Virus record (IMG/VR): IMGVR_UViG_3300023284_002187
Span: 1-51,826 of that record
Reading direction: 5' to 3' (one strand)
Length of the DNA stretch: 51,826 bases
Source of the DNA: a virus
This document shows positions 32,431 through 41,433 of the stretch, piece after piece. Made by a program: the position numbers and the translations under genes. The notes beneath the pieces are model-generated. The model was not told where the DNA came from. It did not search any database and worked only from the letters and a program-made list of their open reading frames with translations. Within the stretch, counting starts at the first letter, position 1, and each line of letters opens with the position of its first letter.

Positions 32431-33102
32431 TTACTCTTTTAGAGTGTCCCATTTTGTACCAATTGTGTCCACCTCACCCATCAGGGTAATAAACTCGGCA
32501 AAGTTGTTAAACGTCAGTGGTCCGAATACTGTATTGGTTTTGCCTTGTGATACTTTATCAGCCAGTTCCGAAACTTTATCGATCAACTGTTTGACCAGAT
32601 CCATGAGCTCCTCAGTACCATTGGTGAATTTAAACTCACCGGTGTCTTTGATAGTTAAAAGTGCTAAAGCGTTTTTAAAAACCGCTCTGTCGGGATCAAA
32701 GGCTGTCACAACATCAAATGGTCGTAGGCCAGGAAAAAATTGAGCATCTGATAGACTAAACTTTCTGAAATCTTTTGGATTGATGCATCCACCTTGGACT
32801 AGCCATGTATCTAGAGACCTTTCGCTAAAAAGAATTGTGCCAGTATCTCCTACCTTTAAAGGCAAAATTAACTCAGCATTTGCAGTGGCCGGCCATATCA
32901 CGGGAACGTTCGTGATGATTGGAAGTTCAAAATCTGTACCATCTCTCAATTCACGTTTAAGCAGAGGTCTCACATCAGCTTTCACCCCGTCATATTTCTC
33001 GATCTGTCCTGGCATTGATACGTGGAGATCTAAAAGTTTTCGTTCAATTGCATTGTTAATAACCTGTGGCCATGTAGGTGATTCATTCTTTACTCGGGTC
33101 AT
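32431..33102 (-). CDS. Baseplate spike protein (gp138/gpV-like)
   Basis: 223 residues. Residues about 27-110 (HVSMPGQIEKYDGVKADVRP, ELPIITNVPVIWPATANAEL, LPLKVGDTGTILFSERSLDT) make an OB-fold spike base of the gp138/gpV class. A C-terminal strand-rich part and a helical end follow, shorter than a full piercing needle. Spikes perforate the outer membrane. Coupled by ATGA to the hub gene. Confidence 0.82.
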   Translation of the reverse strand: MTRVKNESPTWPQVINNAIERKLLDLHVSMPGQIEKYDGVKADVRPLLKRELRDGTDFELPIITNVPVIWPATANAELILPLKVGDTGTILFSERSLDTWLVQGGCINPKDFRKFSLSDAQFFPGLRPFDVVTAFDPDRAVFKNALALLTIKDTGEFKFTNGTEELMDLVKQLIDKVSELADKVSQGKTNTVFGPLTFNNFAEFITLMGEVDTIGTKWDTLKE

Positions 33103-33989
33103 ACAATGGATCCAAAGGCTGGGATATTCAATGGAACGCCTAAAGTCACGGGTATGGTGGGAATCTCTTCTGCCTCACACCGAACCTCAAAGGGGCCTTT
33201 GCGACTATCCCCAACATAAATGCCCTTTCTAATTTTAAACAGTCCATCAATATTACGTGAACGTATCTCCAAAGCTACCCCTGGTTTGATTGCTGTTCTA
33301 AGATTGGCCCTAAATTCGATATTGAGTTTGCCATCTTTTCCCTGTTCTCTCTTCATGGGTATGCCGAGAAGTCCTGTTTGTGGGGTGAGTAGAATGCCGA
33401 TATTTTCTGATGGTTCGTCAGGTGGTAAAATCTGAAGGTTGTTGTCTTGGATAGACCACTCTAAGTCTAAACAATCAAGAATCTCATCCAATCTTTCTGA
33501 GACATTGCCTGACAATGTGATCCCATTTTGAAAGATTTTGGATCCAATCCCTTTGACTGCGCCCAATCCTACCTTTAACTCTCGAGCCAAGGCCTCAATA
33601 ACCTGTTTACCTGTCGCCCCAGGTCCAAGCGATTTATTAATTTGTTTTGATGGAGTATCCTGACCATCGCCAGCCTCGATTTTTGTCACCATTTCTTTGC
33701 CCTGTTTTTCTGAAAGAGCTTTAGTGATTTTTCCAATGAACAGTTGCCCCAACTGTCCAGTACCATCAGAGCCCAAATATCCAGCTTCGAGAGAGACAAA
33801 CACATCTTTATCCTCTAAAGTGGCTCGTGATGTTTCATTGAGATTATTGATTTGTATTAGCACGCGATTTGCATGTTTTTCCGATGTTTTTTCGACCTCA
33901 AATTGAAAAAACAAACCCTTAGTAACTGTGAATGGTTGGCCAGCTATGCCAAACGAGACCCTGACTATACGGTTAAAGAATAAACTCAT
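33099..33989 (-). CDS. Baseplate hub protein (gpD/gp27-like)
   Basis: 296 residues. The two hub domains are visible by pattern: an N-terminal strand-rich part (GIAGQPFTVTKGLFFQFEVE, KHANRVLIQINNLNETSRAT, LEAGYLGSDGTGQLGQLFIG) and a later part with VIEALARELKVGLGAVKGI, LEWSIQDNNLQILPPDEP. The wording is like other phage hub proteins. It joins the tail tube to the spike encoded next. Confidence 0.8.
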   Translation of the reverse strand: MSLFFNRIVRVSFGIAGQPFTVTKGLFFQFEVEKTSEKHANRVLIQINNLNETSRATLEDKDVFVSLEAGYLGSDGTGQLGQLFIGKITKALSEKQGKEMVTKIEAGDGQDTPSKQINKSLGPGATGKQVIEALARELKVGLGAVKGIGSKIFQNGITLSGNVSERLDEILDCLDLEWSIQDNNLQILPPDEPSENIGILLTPQTGLLGIPMKREQGKDGKLNIEFRANLRTAIKPGVALEIRSRNIDGLFKIRKGIYVGDSRKGPFEVRCEAEEIPTIPVTLGVPLNIPAFGSIV

Positions 33990-34312
33990 ACAGCGACCTC
34001 ATCATATAACAGAAGTACATCTGTTCCCAGATTATCTCGGGTAGGGGGATCGTCAGGATTCACCTGATTGATCGCAAATAAAGATCCTTGAGGTAATGCA
34101 GGATTGCTCTGGTATCGGTCAATCAATAATTGTTTTACAAATAAAGGAATCCCAGCAATGAGCACGGTTCCAGCATCATCCGAAATATCAAAACCCCATC
34201 TGTCAGTTCGGTCATTAAAACGAAATCTAAAAGTAAACGGACGACCATCTAAATCCATTTTTTGTGTGAACGATGAAATGGTCGAATCTAAAGGAAGCTC
34301 GCGGATTGCCAT
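33986..34312 (-). CDS. Baseplate-associated protein (DUF6983-like)
   Basis: 108 residues from ATG 34312, one base after the previous stop. The pattern FTQKMDLDGRPFTFRFRFND, RWGFDISDDAGTVLIAGIP and LGTDVLLLYDE fits small proteins (DUF6983) placed between the Dit-like and hub genes of myoviruses. Role in baseplate assembly; detail not known. Confidence 0.7.
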   Translation of the reverse strand: MAIRELPLDSTISSFTQKMDLDGRPFTFRFRFNDRTDRWGFDISDDAGTVLIAGIPLFVKQLLIDRYQSNPALPQGSLFAINQVNPDDPPTRDNLGTDVLLLYDEVAV

Positions 34313-34313
34313 A

Positions 34314-35015
34314 TTATTGTCCAATTCCTGTCAGGCGTGAAAGTATCGATTCACCACGGGTTGATTCAATTGTGGGGATTTTACCTTTGTTTTGTGTCGA
34401 GGAAGCTTTGTTTTGAACAAATTCAGCTAGGCGACTCTCTGATAAAATTATCTGTTCTGATTTGACTATCCTCAGCTCGCGAAATGTCGCAGTGAATACT
34501 AGAGATCCACCGTCTCTAGCTTCTTCAGTTGGATTAAAACTCTGGAGAATCATATTGTTATAACTAGTCAAACCGGTGATTAAAGTAACGGGGATAGCTT
34601 TGTCTTGTAACTCACGCAGAGAATTAAAAGCTTCTTGTACTCGATTGCCTGGAGAATTTAAAAGAGCTCCACCAAGTGTCGCCACAGCCCCAGTAAAAAG
34701 GGTTCCTGCGGCTTCGCCAGCAAATCCGCCAATAGCAGGAACAGCACCCGCCACATTGCCCACAATAGCTTGAGTCAGACTAATAGGATTATCACTGATT
34801 ACACCCTCAAACGAAACAGATTTTGGAGAAACATCTACATGATCGGATACAATAGATCCATTCTCTATCGCGTTATCTGTAGGGGTCGCCTCATTCTGGT
34901 GTGAGATATTTCTGGTCATATCAATGATAATGAGAACTCTTTCAGTTGTGGCTGTAGCCTTTGCATTTATTTCTAGTTTTCTAGGTCTGTCGAAAATAGC
35001 GCCTAATATACCCAT
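34314..35015 (-). CDS. Dit-like baseplate/tail protein (DUF6046-like)
   Basis: 233 residues. N-terminal LIIIDMTRNISHQNEATPTD and VSPKSVSFEGVISDNP, an Ala/Gly-rich central part (GNVAGAVPAIGGFAGEAAG), and LITGLTSYNNMILQSFNPTE with LVFTATFRELRIVKSEQIIL fit Dit-like proteins that follow the tape measure in contractile phages and adapt the tube to the hub. The first base shares position with the tape measure stop. Confidence 0.7.
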   Translation of the reverse strand: MGILGAIFDRPRKLEINAKATATTERVLIIIDMTRNISHQNEATPTDNAIENGSIVSDHVDVSPKSVSFEGVISDNPISLTQAIVGNVAGAVPAIGGFAGEAAGTLFTGAVATLGGALLNSPGNRVQEAFNSLRELQDKAIPVTLITGLTSYNNMILQSFNPTEEARDGGSLVFTATFRELRIVKSEQIILSESRLAEFVQNKASSTQNKGKIPTIESTRGESILSRLTGIGQ

Positions 35016-36763
35016 TAGAATGCCACCTGTGGCTCAGTAGCCTGTTGTGTGGTTCTCAGGGCATTTTCCATGGCATCTTGGATTCCTTCTCTCACAGCGG
35101 TTCCAACTAATTGTGGAGGCGTGCCGGGTGGTACAGTTATTGGACTGTTCACATCAATCTGGAACACACTACCCCCAGCGGCTACTGGGGCAGTAGTTGG
35201 AGCCAGAGCACCTAGTCCGCCAGGAATAAATCCCCCGCCCAATTGAGATCCACCTGTGCGAGTTAAAAAGTTTTGAAATCCAGCCAAAACATTATCGACG
35301 GCAGAAGTATCAAGATCTTTCCCAAGATCTCCAAAGCCAAGCGCCTCTTCGGCTGTCTTTGGCAATATAAATTGTTTAATGCCGCGTCCGATCACTGTTA
35401 AAGCAAGGCTCAAATCTCCTCCAGCAAGAGCTGCAAGAGCGGCAGCAAACGTCCGCAGTATTAAAATTGGCCTTCTAATTGAACGAGTGACAGCCTTCAT
35501 ATTGCTTTGTACCAATCCACTAAACTGTTGAAATTTATCATTCAGAAATTCTAATGCATCTCCAAATGATTTTTTTATGGCTCCTCCTATTGATTTATCC
35601 CCACGAAAGAAAGCAAGCAGATCCTCAAGGACTAATGCTGCTGCAACGATGGCGGCTCCAATTAATATTGGCAAAGCGATGACTGAGGCCTGAACTGTAA
35701 GCACTGCTAATCGGACGGCCTTGAGACTTGTTACAAGTCCAAAAAAACCTTTCGCTAACAGACCAATTCCAAAAAGAAGACTCGCCCCTATGAAGAAAGC
35801 AAATGCCTTCATGGTGAACGATAGAAGATTGTTCAATCCCCCAAAAAGATCGGCAATCACTTTGATCACAACCCCGATACGTTTAAATGCGAAAATAAGA
35901 TCTTTGATCAATTCAAATAGGCTTTTTAAAAACTTACCCAAATCAGCGGCAATAATTTTTCTATTTATATCAAGAAAGTTTAAAAACTCATTGGCCAATG
36001 CTTTAGCCTCTGGCAAGACTTCTGTGCCAATTCTAATCGCTGTAACCTCTAAAGCATCAATTATGTTGGAAATAATACCGAGAAATGTTTGGGATTGTTT
36101 TACCATTAAATTGGCGAACCGCCCACTTCCCGTAGTTAAATTGACGAGAGCATCATTGACATCTTTAAAGCCAATTTTGCCAGCGCGAATCATGTCCGTG
36201 ATTTGACCCTCTGTTTTACCTTGAGCTACGGCCAATTCTCCAAGAAGTGGTACGCCAGCCTCAGCGAACTGACGTAATTCCTGACCTCTCAATTTTGTAG
36301 CCGCCCTCACCTGTCCAAGAGCTAAAACCAACCGAGGTAATTTATCACTACCCACACCAGCTGCGATATTTCCCAATGTATTCAGAGTTGGAAGCACCTC
36401 TTCCATGGAAAAACCAAAAGCTAAAACTCTTTTAGTCGATTCAATGAGGCCGGTGAGTTGAAACGGTGTTTTGGCTGCAAATGCTGTAATATCTTCGAGC
36501 AGAATAGCCGCTCTTTCAGCAGAACCCAACATCGTCTCAAAAGCAATTTGAGCCTGTTCAAAGTTTCCTGCTTTTTTAAGAAATACACCAATGGCTGCAG
36601 AAGCTCCGGCAATAGCGAATGCCGTTAGTTTGACAGATCTAGATATAGCATCGAATCCTCGTTTAGCATCTAATTGAGCGCGCTGTAGATCAGCTTGGAA
36701 CTTTTTAAGTTCCTTGTCTTTGACCTTAATCTTCCATAATGTCAGCAACTCTCGAACTATCAT
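35015..36763 (-). CDS. Tail tape measure protein
   Basis: 582 residues. N-terminal LKVKDKEL-like helices, then NFEQAQIAFETMLGSAERA and ELRQFAEAGVPLLGELAVAQ, the typical TMP domain. A strongly hydrophobic centre (LLFGIGLLAKGFFGLVTSLK, ALPILIGAAIVAAALVLEDL) could insert in the host membrane during injection. A Pro/Gly-rich end follows. At about 1.5 Angstrom per residue the tail would be near 87 nm. The ATG overlaps the small chaperone gene by four bases. Confidence 0.88.
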   Translation of the reverse strand: MIVRELLTLWKIKVKDKELKKFQADLQRAQLDAKRGFDAISRSVKLTAFAIAGASAAIGVFLKKAGNFEQAQIAFETMLGSAERAAILLEDITAFAAKTPFQLTGLIESTKRVLAFGFSMEEVLPTLNTLGNIAAGVGSDKLPRLVLALGQVRAATKLRGQELRQFAEAGVPLLGELAVAQGKTEGQITDMIRAGKIGFKDVNDALVNLTTGSGRFANLMVKQSQTFLGIISNIIDALEVTAIRIGTEVLPEAKALANEFLNFLDINRKIIAADLGKFLKSLFELIKDLIFAFKRIGVVIKVIADLFGGLNNLLSFTMKAFAFFIGASLLFGIGLLAKGFFGLVTSLKAVRLAVLTVQASVIALPILIGAAIVAAALVLEDLLAFFRGDKSIGGAIKKSFGDALEFLNDKFQQFSGLVQSNMKAVTRSIRRPILILRTFAAALAALAGGDLSLALTVIGRGIKQFILPKTAEEALGFGDLGKDLDTSAVDNVLAGFQNFLTRTGGSQLGGGFIPGGLGALAPTTAPVAAGGSVFQIDVNSPITVPPGTPPQLVGTAVREGIQDAMENALRTTQQATEPQVAF

Positions 36764-36930
36764 TTAGAGCCCTTCACCTTTGGAGCCAATTGCTCCTGCA
36801 TTTCTTGGTCGATATCCATGGCATCATGACAATCAGCCAAATCATCAACAGACCAATGTCGTTCTATTTCTTCGAGTGTGGTCTTTTTAGCAATAATTGG
36901 TCTCCATATGGCCCAATCAACCGCACCCAT
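36760..36930 (-). CDS. Small tail assembly chaperone gene, possibly reached by frameshift
   Basis: 56 residues from ATG 36930; stop overlaps the tape measure start (ATGA). The sequence (WRPIIAKKTTLEEIERHWSV, DLADCHDAMDIDQEMQEQL) resembles the second chaperone of Mu-like tails. The frame is open back into the end of the 36942-37400 gene in the minus-one frame, where the last codons read CAG GGA GGA AAG before TAA, a weak relative of the lambda slippery site GGGAAAG. So a gpG/gpGT-type fusion product is possible. GGAGG is far from the ATG, which also favours a frameshift. Confidence 0.7.
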   Translation of the reverse strand: MGAVDWAIWRPIIAKKTTLEEIERHWSVDDLADCHDAMDIDQEMQEQLAPKVKGSK

Positions 36931-36941
36931 ATCAATTCCGG

Positions 36942-37400
36942 TTACTTTCCTCCCTGGCTTGCCGCTACGCTTGCGGCGACGTCTCCTAAAAAATCGCCAT
37001 AATTTACCCCTAGCGCCTCTTTGAGCACTGCAAACATGCGTCTGAGTCCAGTCGCACCGGTAAAATGATCATTAAAAACTGTATCTTTCAGCGTGCCAGT
37101 CATCTCCCCTGTTGGACCTTTTGTGAGCACAACGCTAGAACAAATATCCGCTGCCAATGCAAACAAATCTTCATCACCTATATTCGTAAACACCTTTGTA
37201 ATTGCCTCTCCAAAAATTGCATCTCCGAGGTCTGCTTCAAGCAATGATTTATTTGGGTCTTTTTTACTCAGCACATGAGCAATGGGTTCACCTAAATATC
37301 GTCCAAGTTTTGTTAGTACTCTTAAAGATTTTCTGGGATCGAATTGAGTAAATATATACTCATAATCCCCAATTGTTTTAGTCTCTGTTTTTCTGGCCAT
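36942..37400 (-). CDS. Tail assembly chaperone
   Basis: 152 residues. It lies between the tail tube and tape measure, the usual chaperone position, and reads YEYIFTQFDPRKSLRVLTKL, LGDAIFGEAITKVFTNIG, HFTGATGLRRMFAVLKEALG, as in Mu-like chaperones (gp41 region). It keeps the tape measure soluble while the tube is built. GGAGAG lies five bases before the ATG and can be covered by the hairpin at 37406-37432. Confidence 0.78.
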   Translation of the reverse strand: MARKTETKTIGDYEYIFTQFDPRKSLRVLTKLGRYLGEPIAHVLSKKDPNKSLLEADLGDAIFGEAITKVFTNIGDEDLFALAADICSSVVLTKGPTGEMTGTLKDTVFNDHFTGATGLRRMFAVLKEALGVNYGDFLGDVAASVAASQGGK

Positions 37401-37405
37401 GGCCG

Positions 37406-37432
37406 CTCTCCTATCGGTTAATTAACGGAGAG
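37406..37432 (-). promoter_or_regulatory. Hairpin that could hide the ribosome site of the tail chaperone gene
   Basis: On the minus strand, GGAGAG (37406-37411), the ribosome site five bases before ATG 37400, can pair with CTCTCC (37427-37432). The loop holds the palindrome GTTAATTAAC. Folding would limit chaperone synthesis relative to tail tube, which is needed in larger amounts. The 37401-37483 gap holds no gene. Confidence 0.45.
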
Positions 37433-37483
37433 GACGGTAGGCCGGACCGGCGTCCCGACCTCATTCCGCATCGGTTACATTAT

Positions 37484-37909
37484 TTAAACTGACTGTCCAA
37501 GAACTGCCAGAATTAGATCATCTGTTTCCATTATCCATTCACGGTTGGATGTTTCGTTTGAAAATCCCATAGTCGCTGGCTTCACTATCCAGGCAGTAGT
37601 TCCCTCCCAGGTATCTCCTGATAAATTATCTTTTCCAAAAAATGTAAAAATACCCCCGCTAGTCAATTCCATAGCGATTCTTTGGGCATCAAGGACGCCA
37701 TTGGAAGGTGAGGTTTGCTGAAGAGTTAAGGTCACCCTTCCAGATCGATTGTTTGTGACTGCCCGTGTTCCTTCGCCTTTTGATCCAATTGATAAATTGG
37801 CTGAATCTTCATTTCTGTCAACAGAGATCATCTCTCCTTCAGCAAAGCCCTCGATGATGCTTCCTGCGGCGGTTTGTGATACCTGTTTGGGATCATATGT
37901 TCTTACCAT
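37484..37909 (-). CDS. Tail tube protein (DUF3277-like)
   Basis: 141 residues. MVRTYDPKQVSQTAAGSIIE, GFAEGEMISVDRNEDSANLS and GRVTLTLQQTSPSNGVLDAQ are the signature of DUF3277-type tail tube proteins of Mu-like myoviruses. Hexameric rings of this protein stack to form the inner tube. It follows the sheath by 12 bases, the normal order. Confidence 0.88.
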   Translation of the reverse strand: MVRTYDPKQVSQTAAGSIIEGFAEGEMISVDRNEDSANLSIGSKGEGTRAVTNNRSGRVTLTLQQTSPSNGVLDAQRIAMELTSGGIFTFFGKDNLSGDTWEGTTAWIVKPATMGFSNETSNREWIMETDDLILAVLGQSV

Positions 37910-37921
37910 CTTGGCCTCCTA

Positions 37922-39541
37922 TTAAACCGATACAGTTCCGGTGATTTTTGCTTCATGGATGGCTCCTGCTAGAGTAGCCGTAAATTTAACATCTCGTAAA
38001 ATTCTATTTTTCTTGTCATTTGGATCGACCGCGGTCGCTGCTGGCACACTAGTAGTGGGCGCTGGATCTTTTGCTAAAAGCGGTGTTTCTCCAACCGTGT
38101 TGGTGTCCAAAACAGCCCTTACATCGGATTCAATTAATGAGATTCCTGAATCAGTAAAAGGAATCTTTGGAGCATTAACAATCGTTCCAAACACTCTCTC
38201 GGTGATCCGTGAATCAAGAAAATCCACTCCTCGACGAACATCAATGAATCTTCCACTGGCCATAGTACCATTCTGAGTGATATTAACTCCGCCGACCTCA
38301 GTATAGGTATTGACGTTATTAGCTTTGGCTTTGGCTTTCTCAGCATCCGTTAAAACATCTACTGTTATGAGAGCCAATGTTTTAAAAGCCCAAGTGATAG
38401 TACCTGGATCAGCTGGAAGCACACGCCCTGCCCATGCAGCTTCAGGGAACTCTGTATCAGCAGCCTTGGTGAATATTAGAAAGGTGCGATCTAGCGACAG
38501 AGCCTTTAATTCAGCTCCTAAATCAGTGGTTGGATCAATTGTGGTTGTGACCGTTCCAACCGCTTGAGACGCTCCTGCGGTTACCAGAATGCTCGTAACG
38601 ACGAGTAAAACATCAAAAGGCTCTGCGGTAATGGTGATCTGACGTGGGCCCGTGCTGGTCGCGGCAGACACTCTAGCATGAGCCAAAATATTTATGGCAA
38701 GATTATTAAGAGTGGTTGATTGATCTGTGTCAAATGGCGTTTGTGTGACTGGGATACCGTCAATAGTCAAATCGATCAAGTTTGATGTAACAAAATCAGC
38801 ATCAAAATCAAGGGTGAAGACATGTTTTTCTGGTGAGATAATGTCAGCGTTTTGGCTGGCAGTCCCATAGATTTTCTTGCGCGCCTGAATAAACGCAGCG
38901 GCTCTTTTAACATTTTTATCTGTGTGATCAGTGGTTAATAGTTCAAACCATGTATCATCATCTGCTTGAATTAATGCCAATTCTGTCGAGACATTTCGAT
39001 TTGCTGTGATTGCTTGAACTGTCATATTGACAGTTACTGTAATATTAAGCGCATCACCTGCAGTACCTGATAAAATATCAAAATCGTCACCATTATCTGT
39101 CAGAGTCAATAATGTTGCTTGGGATGAACCATTGATTGCAGCAATTAATCCAGTGACGATCTCTGCTCGAGTAGCATCCGAATCTGATGTAAAGTCATGC
39201 TGGACAGCGACACCACCATCAATAGCAATCGTGACAGAATACAATGTGTCATTTTGAAGTGCGGTGATTAGAATTTTATCCTCTTGAGCGACATCTGGGT
39301 CTCTCTGAGCAATAATGACCTTTTCAGGTTTCAAATCTTGACCAAAATATGCAGTGGCCATGGTGAGTTCGGGATCACCGGATGTGAAAACATCGGATAC
39401 AGCAGTTATATTTGCAAACACTTGGGTTTTGCCTACCAATTTGCCAGAGCTCCCAACAATGAGACCTATCCCAAAGCCTGCCCGAGTGACTGCTACGTCT
39501 TGAATGGAAATCTGTACGTCTACAACTTCTTCTATGCTCAT
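37922..39541 (-). CDS. Contractile tail sheath protein
   Basis: 539 residues. N-terminal MSIEEVVDVQISIQDVAV and GFGIGLIVGSSGKLVGKTQ; C-terminal MASGRFIDVRRGVDFLDSRI, TDSGISLIESDVRAVLDTNT and ILRDVKFTATLAGAIHEAKI are the conserved sheath parts. The middle carries two extra beta-rich domains (residues about 105-185 and 220-340), which would project outside the sheath. Its order with tube, chaperone and tape measure is standard for contractile tails. Confidence 0.9.
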   Translation of the reverse strand: MSIEEVVDVQISIQDVAVTRAGFGIGLIVGSSGKLVGKTQVFANITAVSDVFTSGDPELTMATAYFGQDLKPEKVIIAQRDPDVAQEDKILITALQNDTLYSVTIAIDGGVAVQHDFTSDSDATRAEIVTGLIAAINGSSQATLLTLTDNGDDFDILSGTAGDALNITVTVNMTVQAITANRNVSTELALIQADDDTWFELLTTDHTDKNVKRAAAFIQARKKIYGTASQNADIISPEKHVFTLDFDADFVTSNLIDLTIDGIPVTQTPFDTDQSTTLNNLAINILAHARVSAATSTGPRQITITAEPFDVLLVVTSILVTAGASQAVGTVTTTIDPTTDLGAELKALSLDRTFLIFTKAADTEFPEAAWAGRVLPADPGTITWAFKTLALITVDVLTDAEKAKAKANNVNTYTEVGGVNITQNGTMASGRFIDVRRGVDFLDSRITERVFGTIVNAPKIPFTDSGISLIESDVRAVLDTNTVGETPLLAKDPAPTTSVPAATAVDPNDKKNRILRDVKFTATLAGAIHEAKITGTVSV

Positions 39542-39562
39542 AGGTCCTCCCCTAATATATTT

Positions 39563-40123
39563 TTATTCTGGAACCTCAAATGAATCCTCTTTTGTTCCAT
39601 TAAGTGTACCTGTGAATTCTGCTGAACTGATCTGTCCAAGGTCTGCGTCTCTGTTGGACGCGATTCCAAATCCAATATCAAATTGCGCTCTTGGTTCAAA
39701 TCCACTCTCCAACTCTACAGTCGTGTCTAGAATAGCATTGGACACCCATACTGCCAACCCTGCCTCCGTCAACTCAACCCGTCTTGTTTCGTCTTCTAAA
39801 GAGTCTTGAAGGATAATTAAAAGATTTTGAGCATCGTAAAATTGTTGATTTATTGGTGATACATATGCACGCACTGAAACAGTAAACTGTCTCTGTCCTC
39901 CAATATTATCTTTCTTTTGAATCGCCGGAGGTATAGCCACAGCAGGTCTCTCAATATTATCACGGCCAATCTTTATTAGTGGGGTTGTAATCATAAGACC
40001 GATATATGGAGGATTAGGACGAGGAACATTTGGTTGTTCGACAATTATTGGAATATCAAGCTCCCGCCTAATCCATGAAATCATAGGGACAATGACTCCC
40101 TCTTTCATATCAACGCTGGACAT
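39563..40123 (-). CDS. Tail terminator/neck protein (gp12-like)
   Basis: 186 residues from ATG 40123 with GAGG four bases upstream. MKEGVIVPMISWIRRELDI, PRPNPPYIGLMITTPLIKIG and GGQRQFTVSVRAYVSPINQQ fit LIC_12616-type neck terminators that cap the tube below the head. It overlaps the previous gene by 14 bases, just before the sheath gene. Confidence 0.75.
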   Translation of the reverse strand: MSSVDMKEGVIVPMISWIRRELDIPIIVEQPNVPRPNPPYIGLMITTPLIKIGRDNIERPAVAIPPAIQKKDNIGGQRQFTVSVRAYVSPINQQFYDAQNLLIILQDSLEDETRRVELTEAGLAVWVSNAILDTTVELESGFEPRAQFDIGFGIASNRDADLGQISSAEFTGTLNGTKEDSFEVPE

Positions 40124-40457
40124 CAATCCTCACTATTCTCGCCATGAAATGGGAAATATTTAATAAGCTCTGGTCCCAATCCTCAGACGTTCGGACTTCA
40201 TATTCTGATCCTTTGCGCAAAACGATATCCTCATTTTTCAATTCAAAATCTGTAAAAACATTTAAAACCTGACGCTTACGATCTCCCTCTGGCATTTGTA
40301 GAAGTTCTTGACCAGATATAGGTTGGACATTTCCTTGAAATGATAACTCTTGGAATGTTGGAGAGACTGGTAGTCCAGTTCTATCGTCAAACTCTCCGAG
40401 ATTTGTCTGACGTTTTACAGTGATTGTTTCTGATTTGAATAGCTTTAGACTCTTCAT
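40110..40457 (-). CDS. Head closure/neck protein
   Basis: 115 residues from ATG 40457, whose ATGA overlaps the upstream stop; longer frames to 40610 are shadows of the neighbour. The sequence (VKRQTNLGEFDDRTGLPVSP, FQGNVQPISGQELLQMPEGD, KGSEYEVRTSEDWDQSLLNI) is typical of small head-closure proteins (gp15/SPP1 gp16-like) that seal the connector to the tail. Confidence 0.7.
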   Translation of the reverse strand: MKSLKLFKSETITVKRQTNLGEFDDRTGLPVSPTFQELSFQGNVQPISGQELLQMPEGDRKRQVLNVFTDFELKNEDIVLRKGSEYEVRTSEDWDQSLLNISHFMARIVRIDVQR

Positions 40458-40960
40458 TTCAACACCAATTCTCCTGGTGTCACTCGCACTGTAGTTTTCC
40501 ATGTGATTGATCTTAAGAGCAAACCTGTATCTATAAGCGGCACAGGACCTCGTAATGATCCGCCAGCTATCTTTTCCTGAATCGTTGCTATAGAAAGGGG
40601 CACAGCCCATTGCTGAGAGGTTCTAATACGTTTCTGTATTGAATTCGTAACACGAAATCCGAGTTTATCAAGTGCCTTTCTGACGGTTATCTTGCCTGCG
40701 ACTACATCATTCAAGGCCTGATCCTGTATTTTGAAAAACTTAAATTTGTCCTGATCAATTGCTGAAGTTATAAATGGTCTAGCAGGAATATTTTTTGTAC
40801 CAAAATGATTCCAAAAGGCCACTTGTGCCACCGTAACAAACTCTGCATATGCTCCTGCATCATCATGAACACCAACTTCAACGAACGAATTATCAAGCAG
40901 TCGCATTTGACGTATGATTTTTTCATCTCGTCGATTGAGAATTTTAGTGATGACGCTCAT
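40454..40960 (-). CDS. HK97 gp10-like tail completion/neck protein
   Basis: 168 residues. VEVGVHDDAGAYAEFVTVAQ, VAFWNHFGTKNIPARPFITS and TGLLLRSITWKTTVRV are typical of HK97 gp10-like/Mu gpG-like neck proteins. It helps join the head and tail. Coupled to the gene on each side by four-base overlaps. Confidence 0.8.
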   Translation of the reverse strand: MSVITKILNRRDEKIIRQMRLLDNSFVEVGVHDDAGAYAEFVTVAQVAFWNHFGTKNIPARPFITSAIDQDKFKFFKIQDQALNDVVAGKITVRKALDKLGFRVTNSIQKRIRTSQQWAVPLSIATIQEKIAGGSLRGPVPLIDTGLLLRSITWKTTVRVTPGELVLK

Positions 40961-41424
40961 GGGCCATTATCCCCCTGGAGCCCACCTGTTTCTCTACGTC
41001 CGTCGAATTCATCTCTAGTTCTGATAAACTCGTGTTTTTCAGTGGTGAAAGCTGGCCGTACACGATTGTTATTACGTTCCTGAACTTCCTTTTGTGTTAT
41101 TTCAAGTGCGCCAGCAAATGGCAGAGCGTTTCTGATATCTGAATGTTGTTTGAGTTCTTTATGGAGATTTGAATAATGTTTATATCGCTGGGAAAAAGAT
41201 GCTTTAACCTTTCCCACAGTCTCATCAATACATCGGGCAAATTTGGCTGCAAGAGTTTGAGCGCCTTTCATAGCCGCCTTTAAAGGGCCACCCTCTAATT
41301 CTAATAGAAAATTAATTTCTTCATCTTGGAATAATTGATCGGATTCGTCTGTATCTTGAATGAGGAATCGAACCTGATCTTTAGGATTTTCCTCTGAAGG
41401 TATCCCGGTATACGACCAAGTCAT
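40957..41424 (-). CDS. Head-tail connector protein
   Basis: 155 residues. PKDQVRFLIQDTDESDQLFQ, DEEINFLLELEGGPLKAAMK and AAKFARCIDETVGKVKASFS match small helical connectors (gp6/gp16-like) that bind beneath the portal. The C-terminal tail is polar and probably flexible. ATGA-coupled to the tail-completion gene. Confidence 0.75.
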   Translation of the reverse strand: MTWSYTGIPSEENPKDQVRFLIQDTDESDQLFQDEEINFLLELEGGPLKAAMKGAQTLAAKFARCIDETVGKVKASFSQRYKHYSNLHKELKQHSDIRNALPFAGALEITQKEVQERNNNRVRPAFTTEKHEFIRTRDEFDGRRETGGLQGDNGP

Positions 41425-41433
41425 AGCTCCTCC

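Noticed and set aside
37436-37460. GC-rich palindrome (GCCGG-A-CCGGC) between tail tube and chaperone
   Set aside because: No T run follows on either strand, so it is not a terminator; a weak local structure is the most that can be said.
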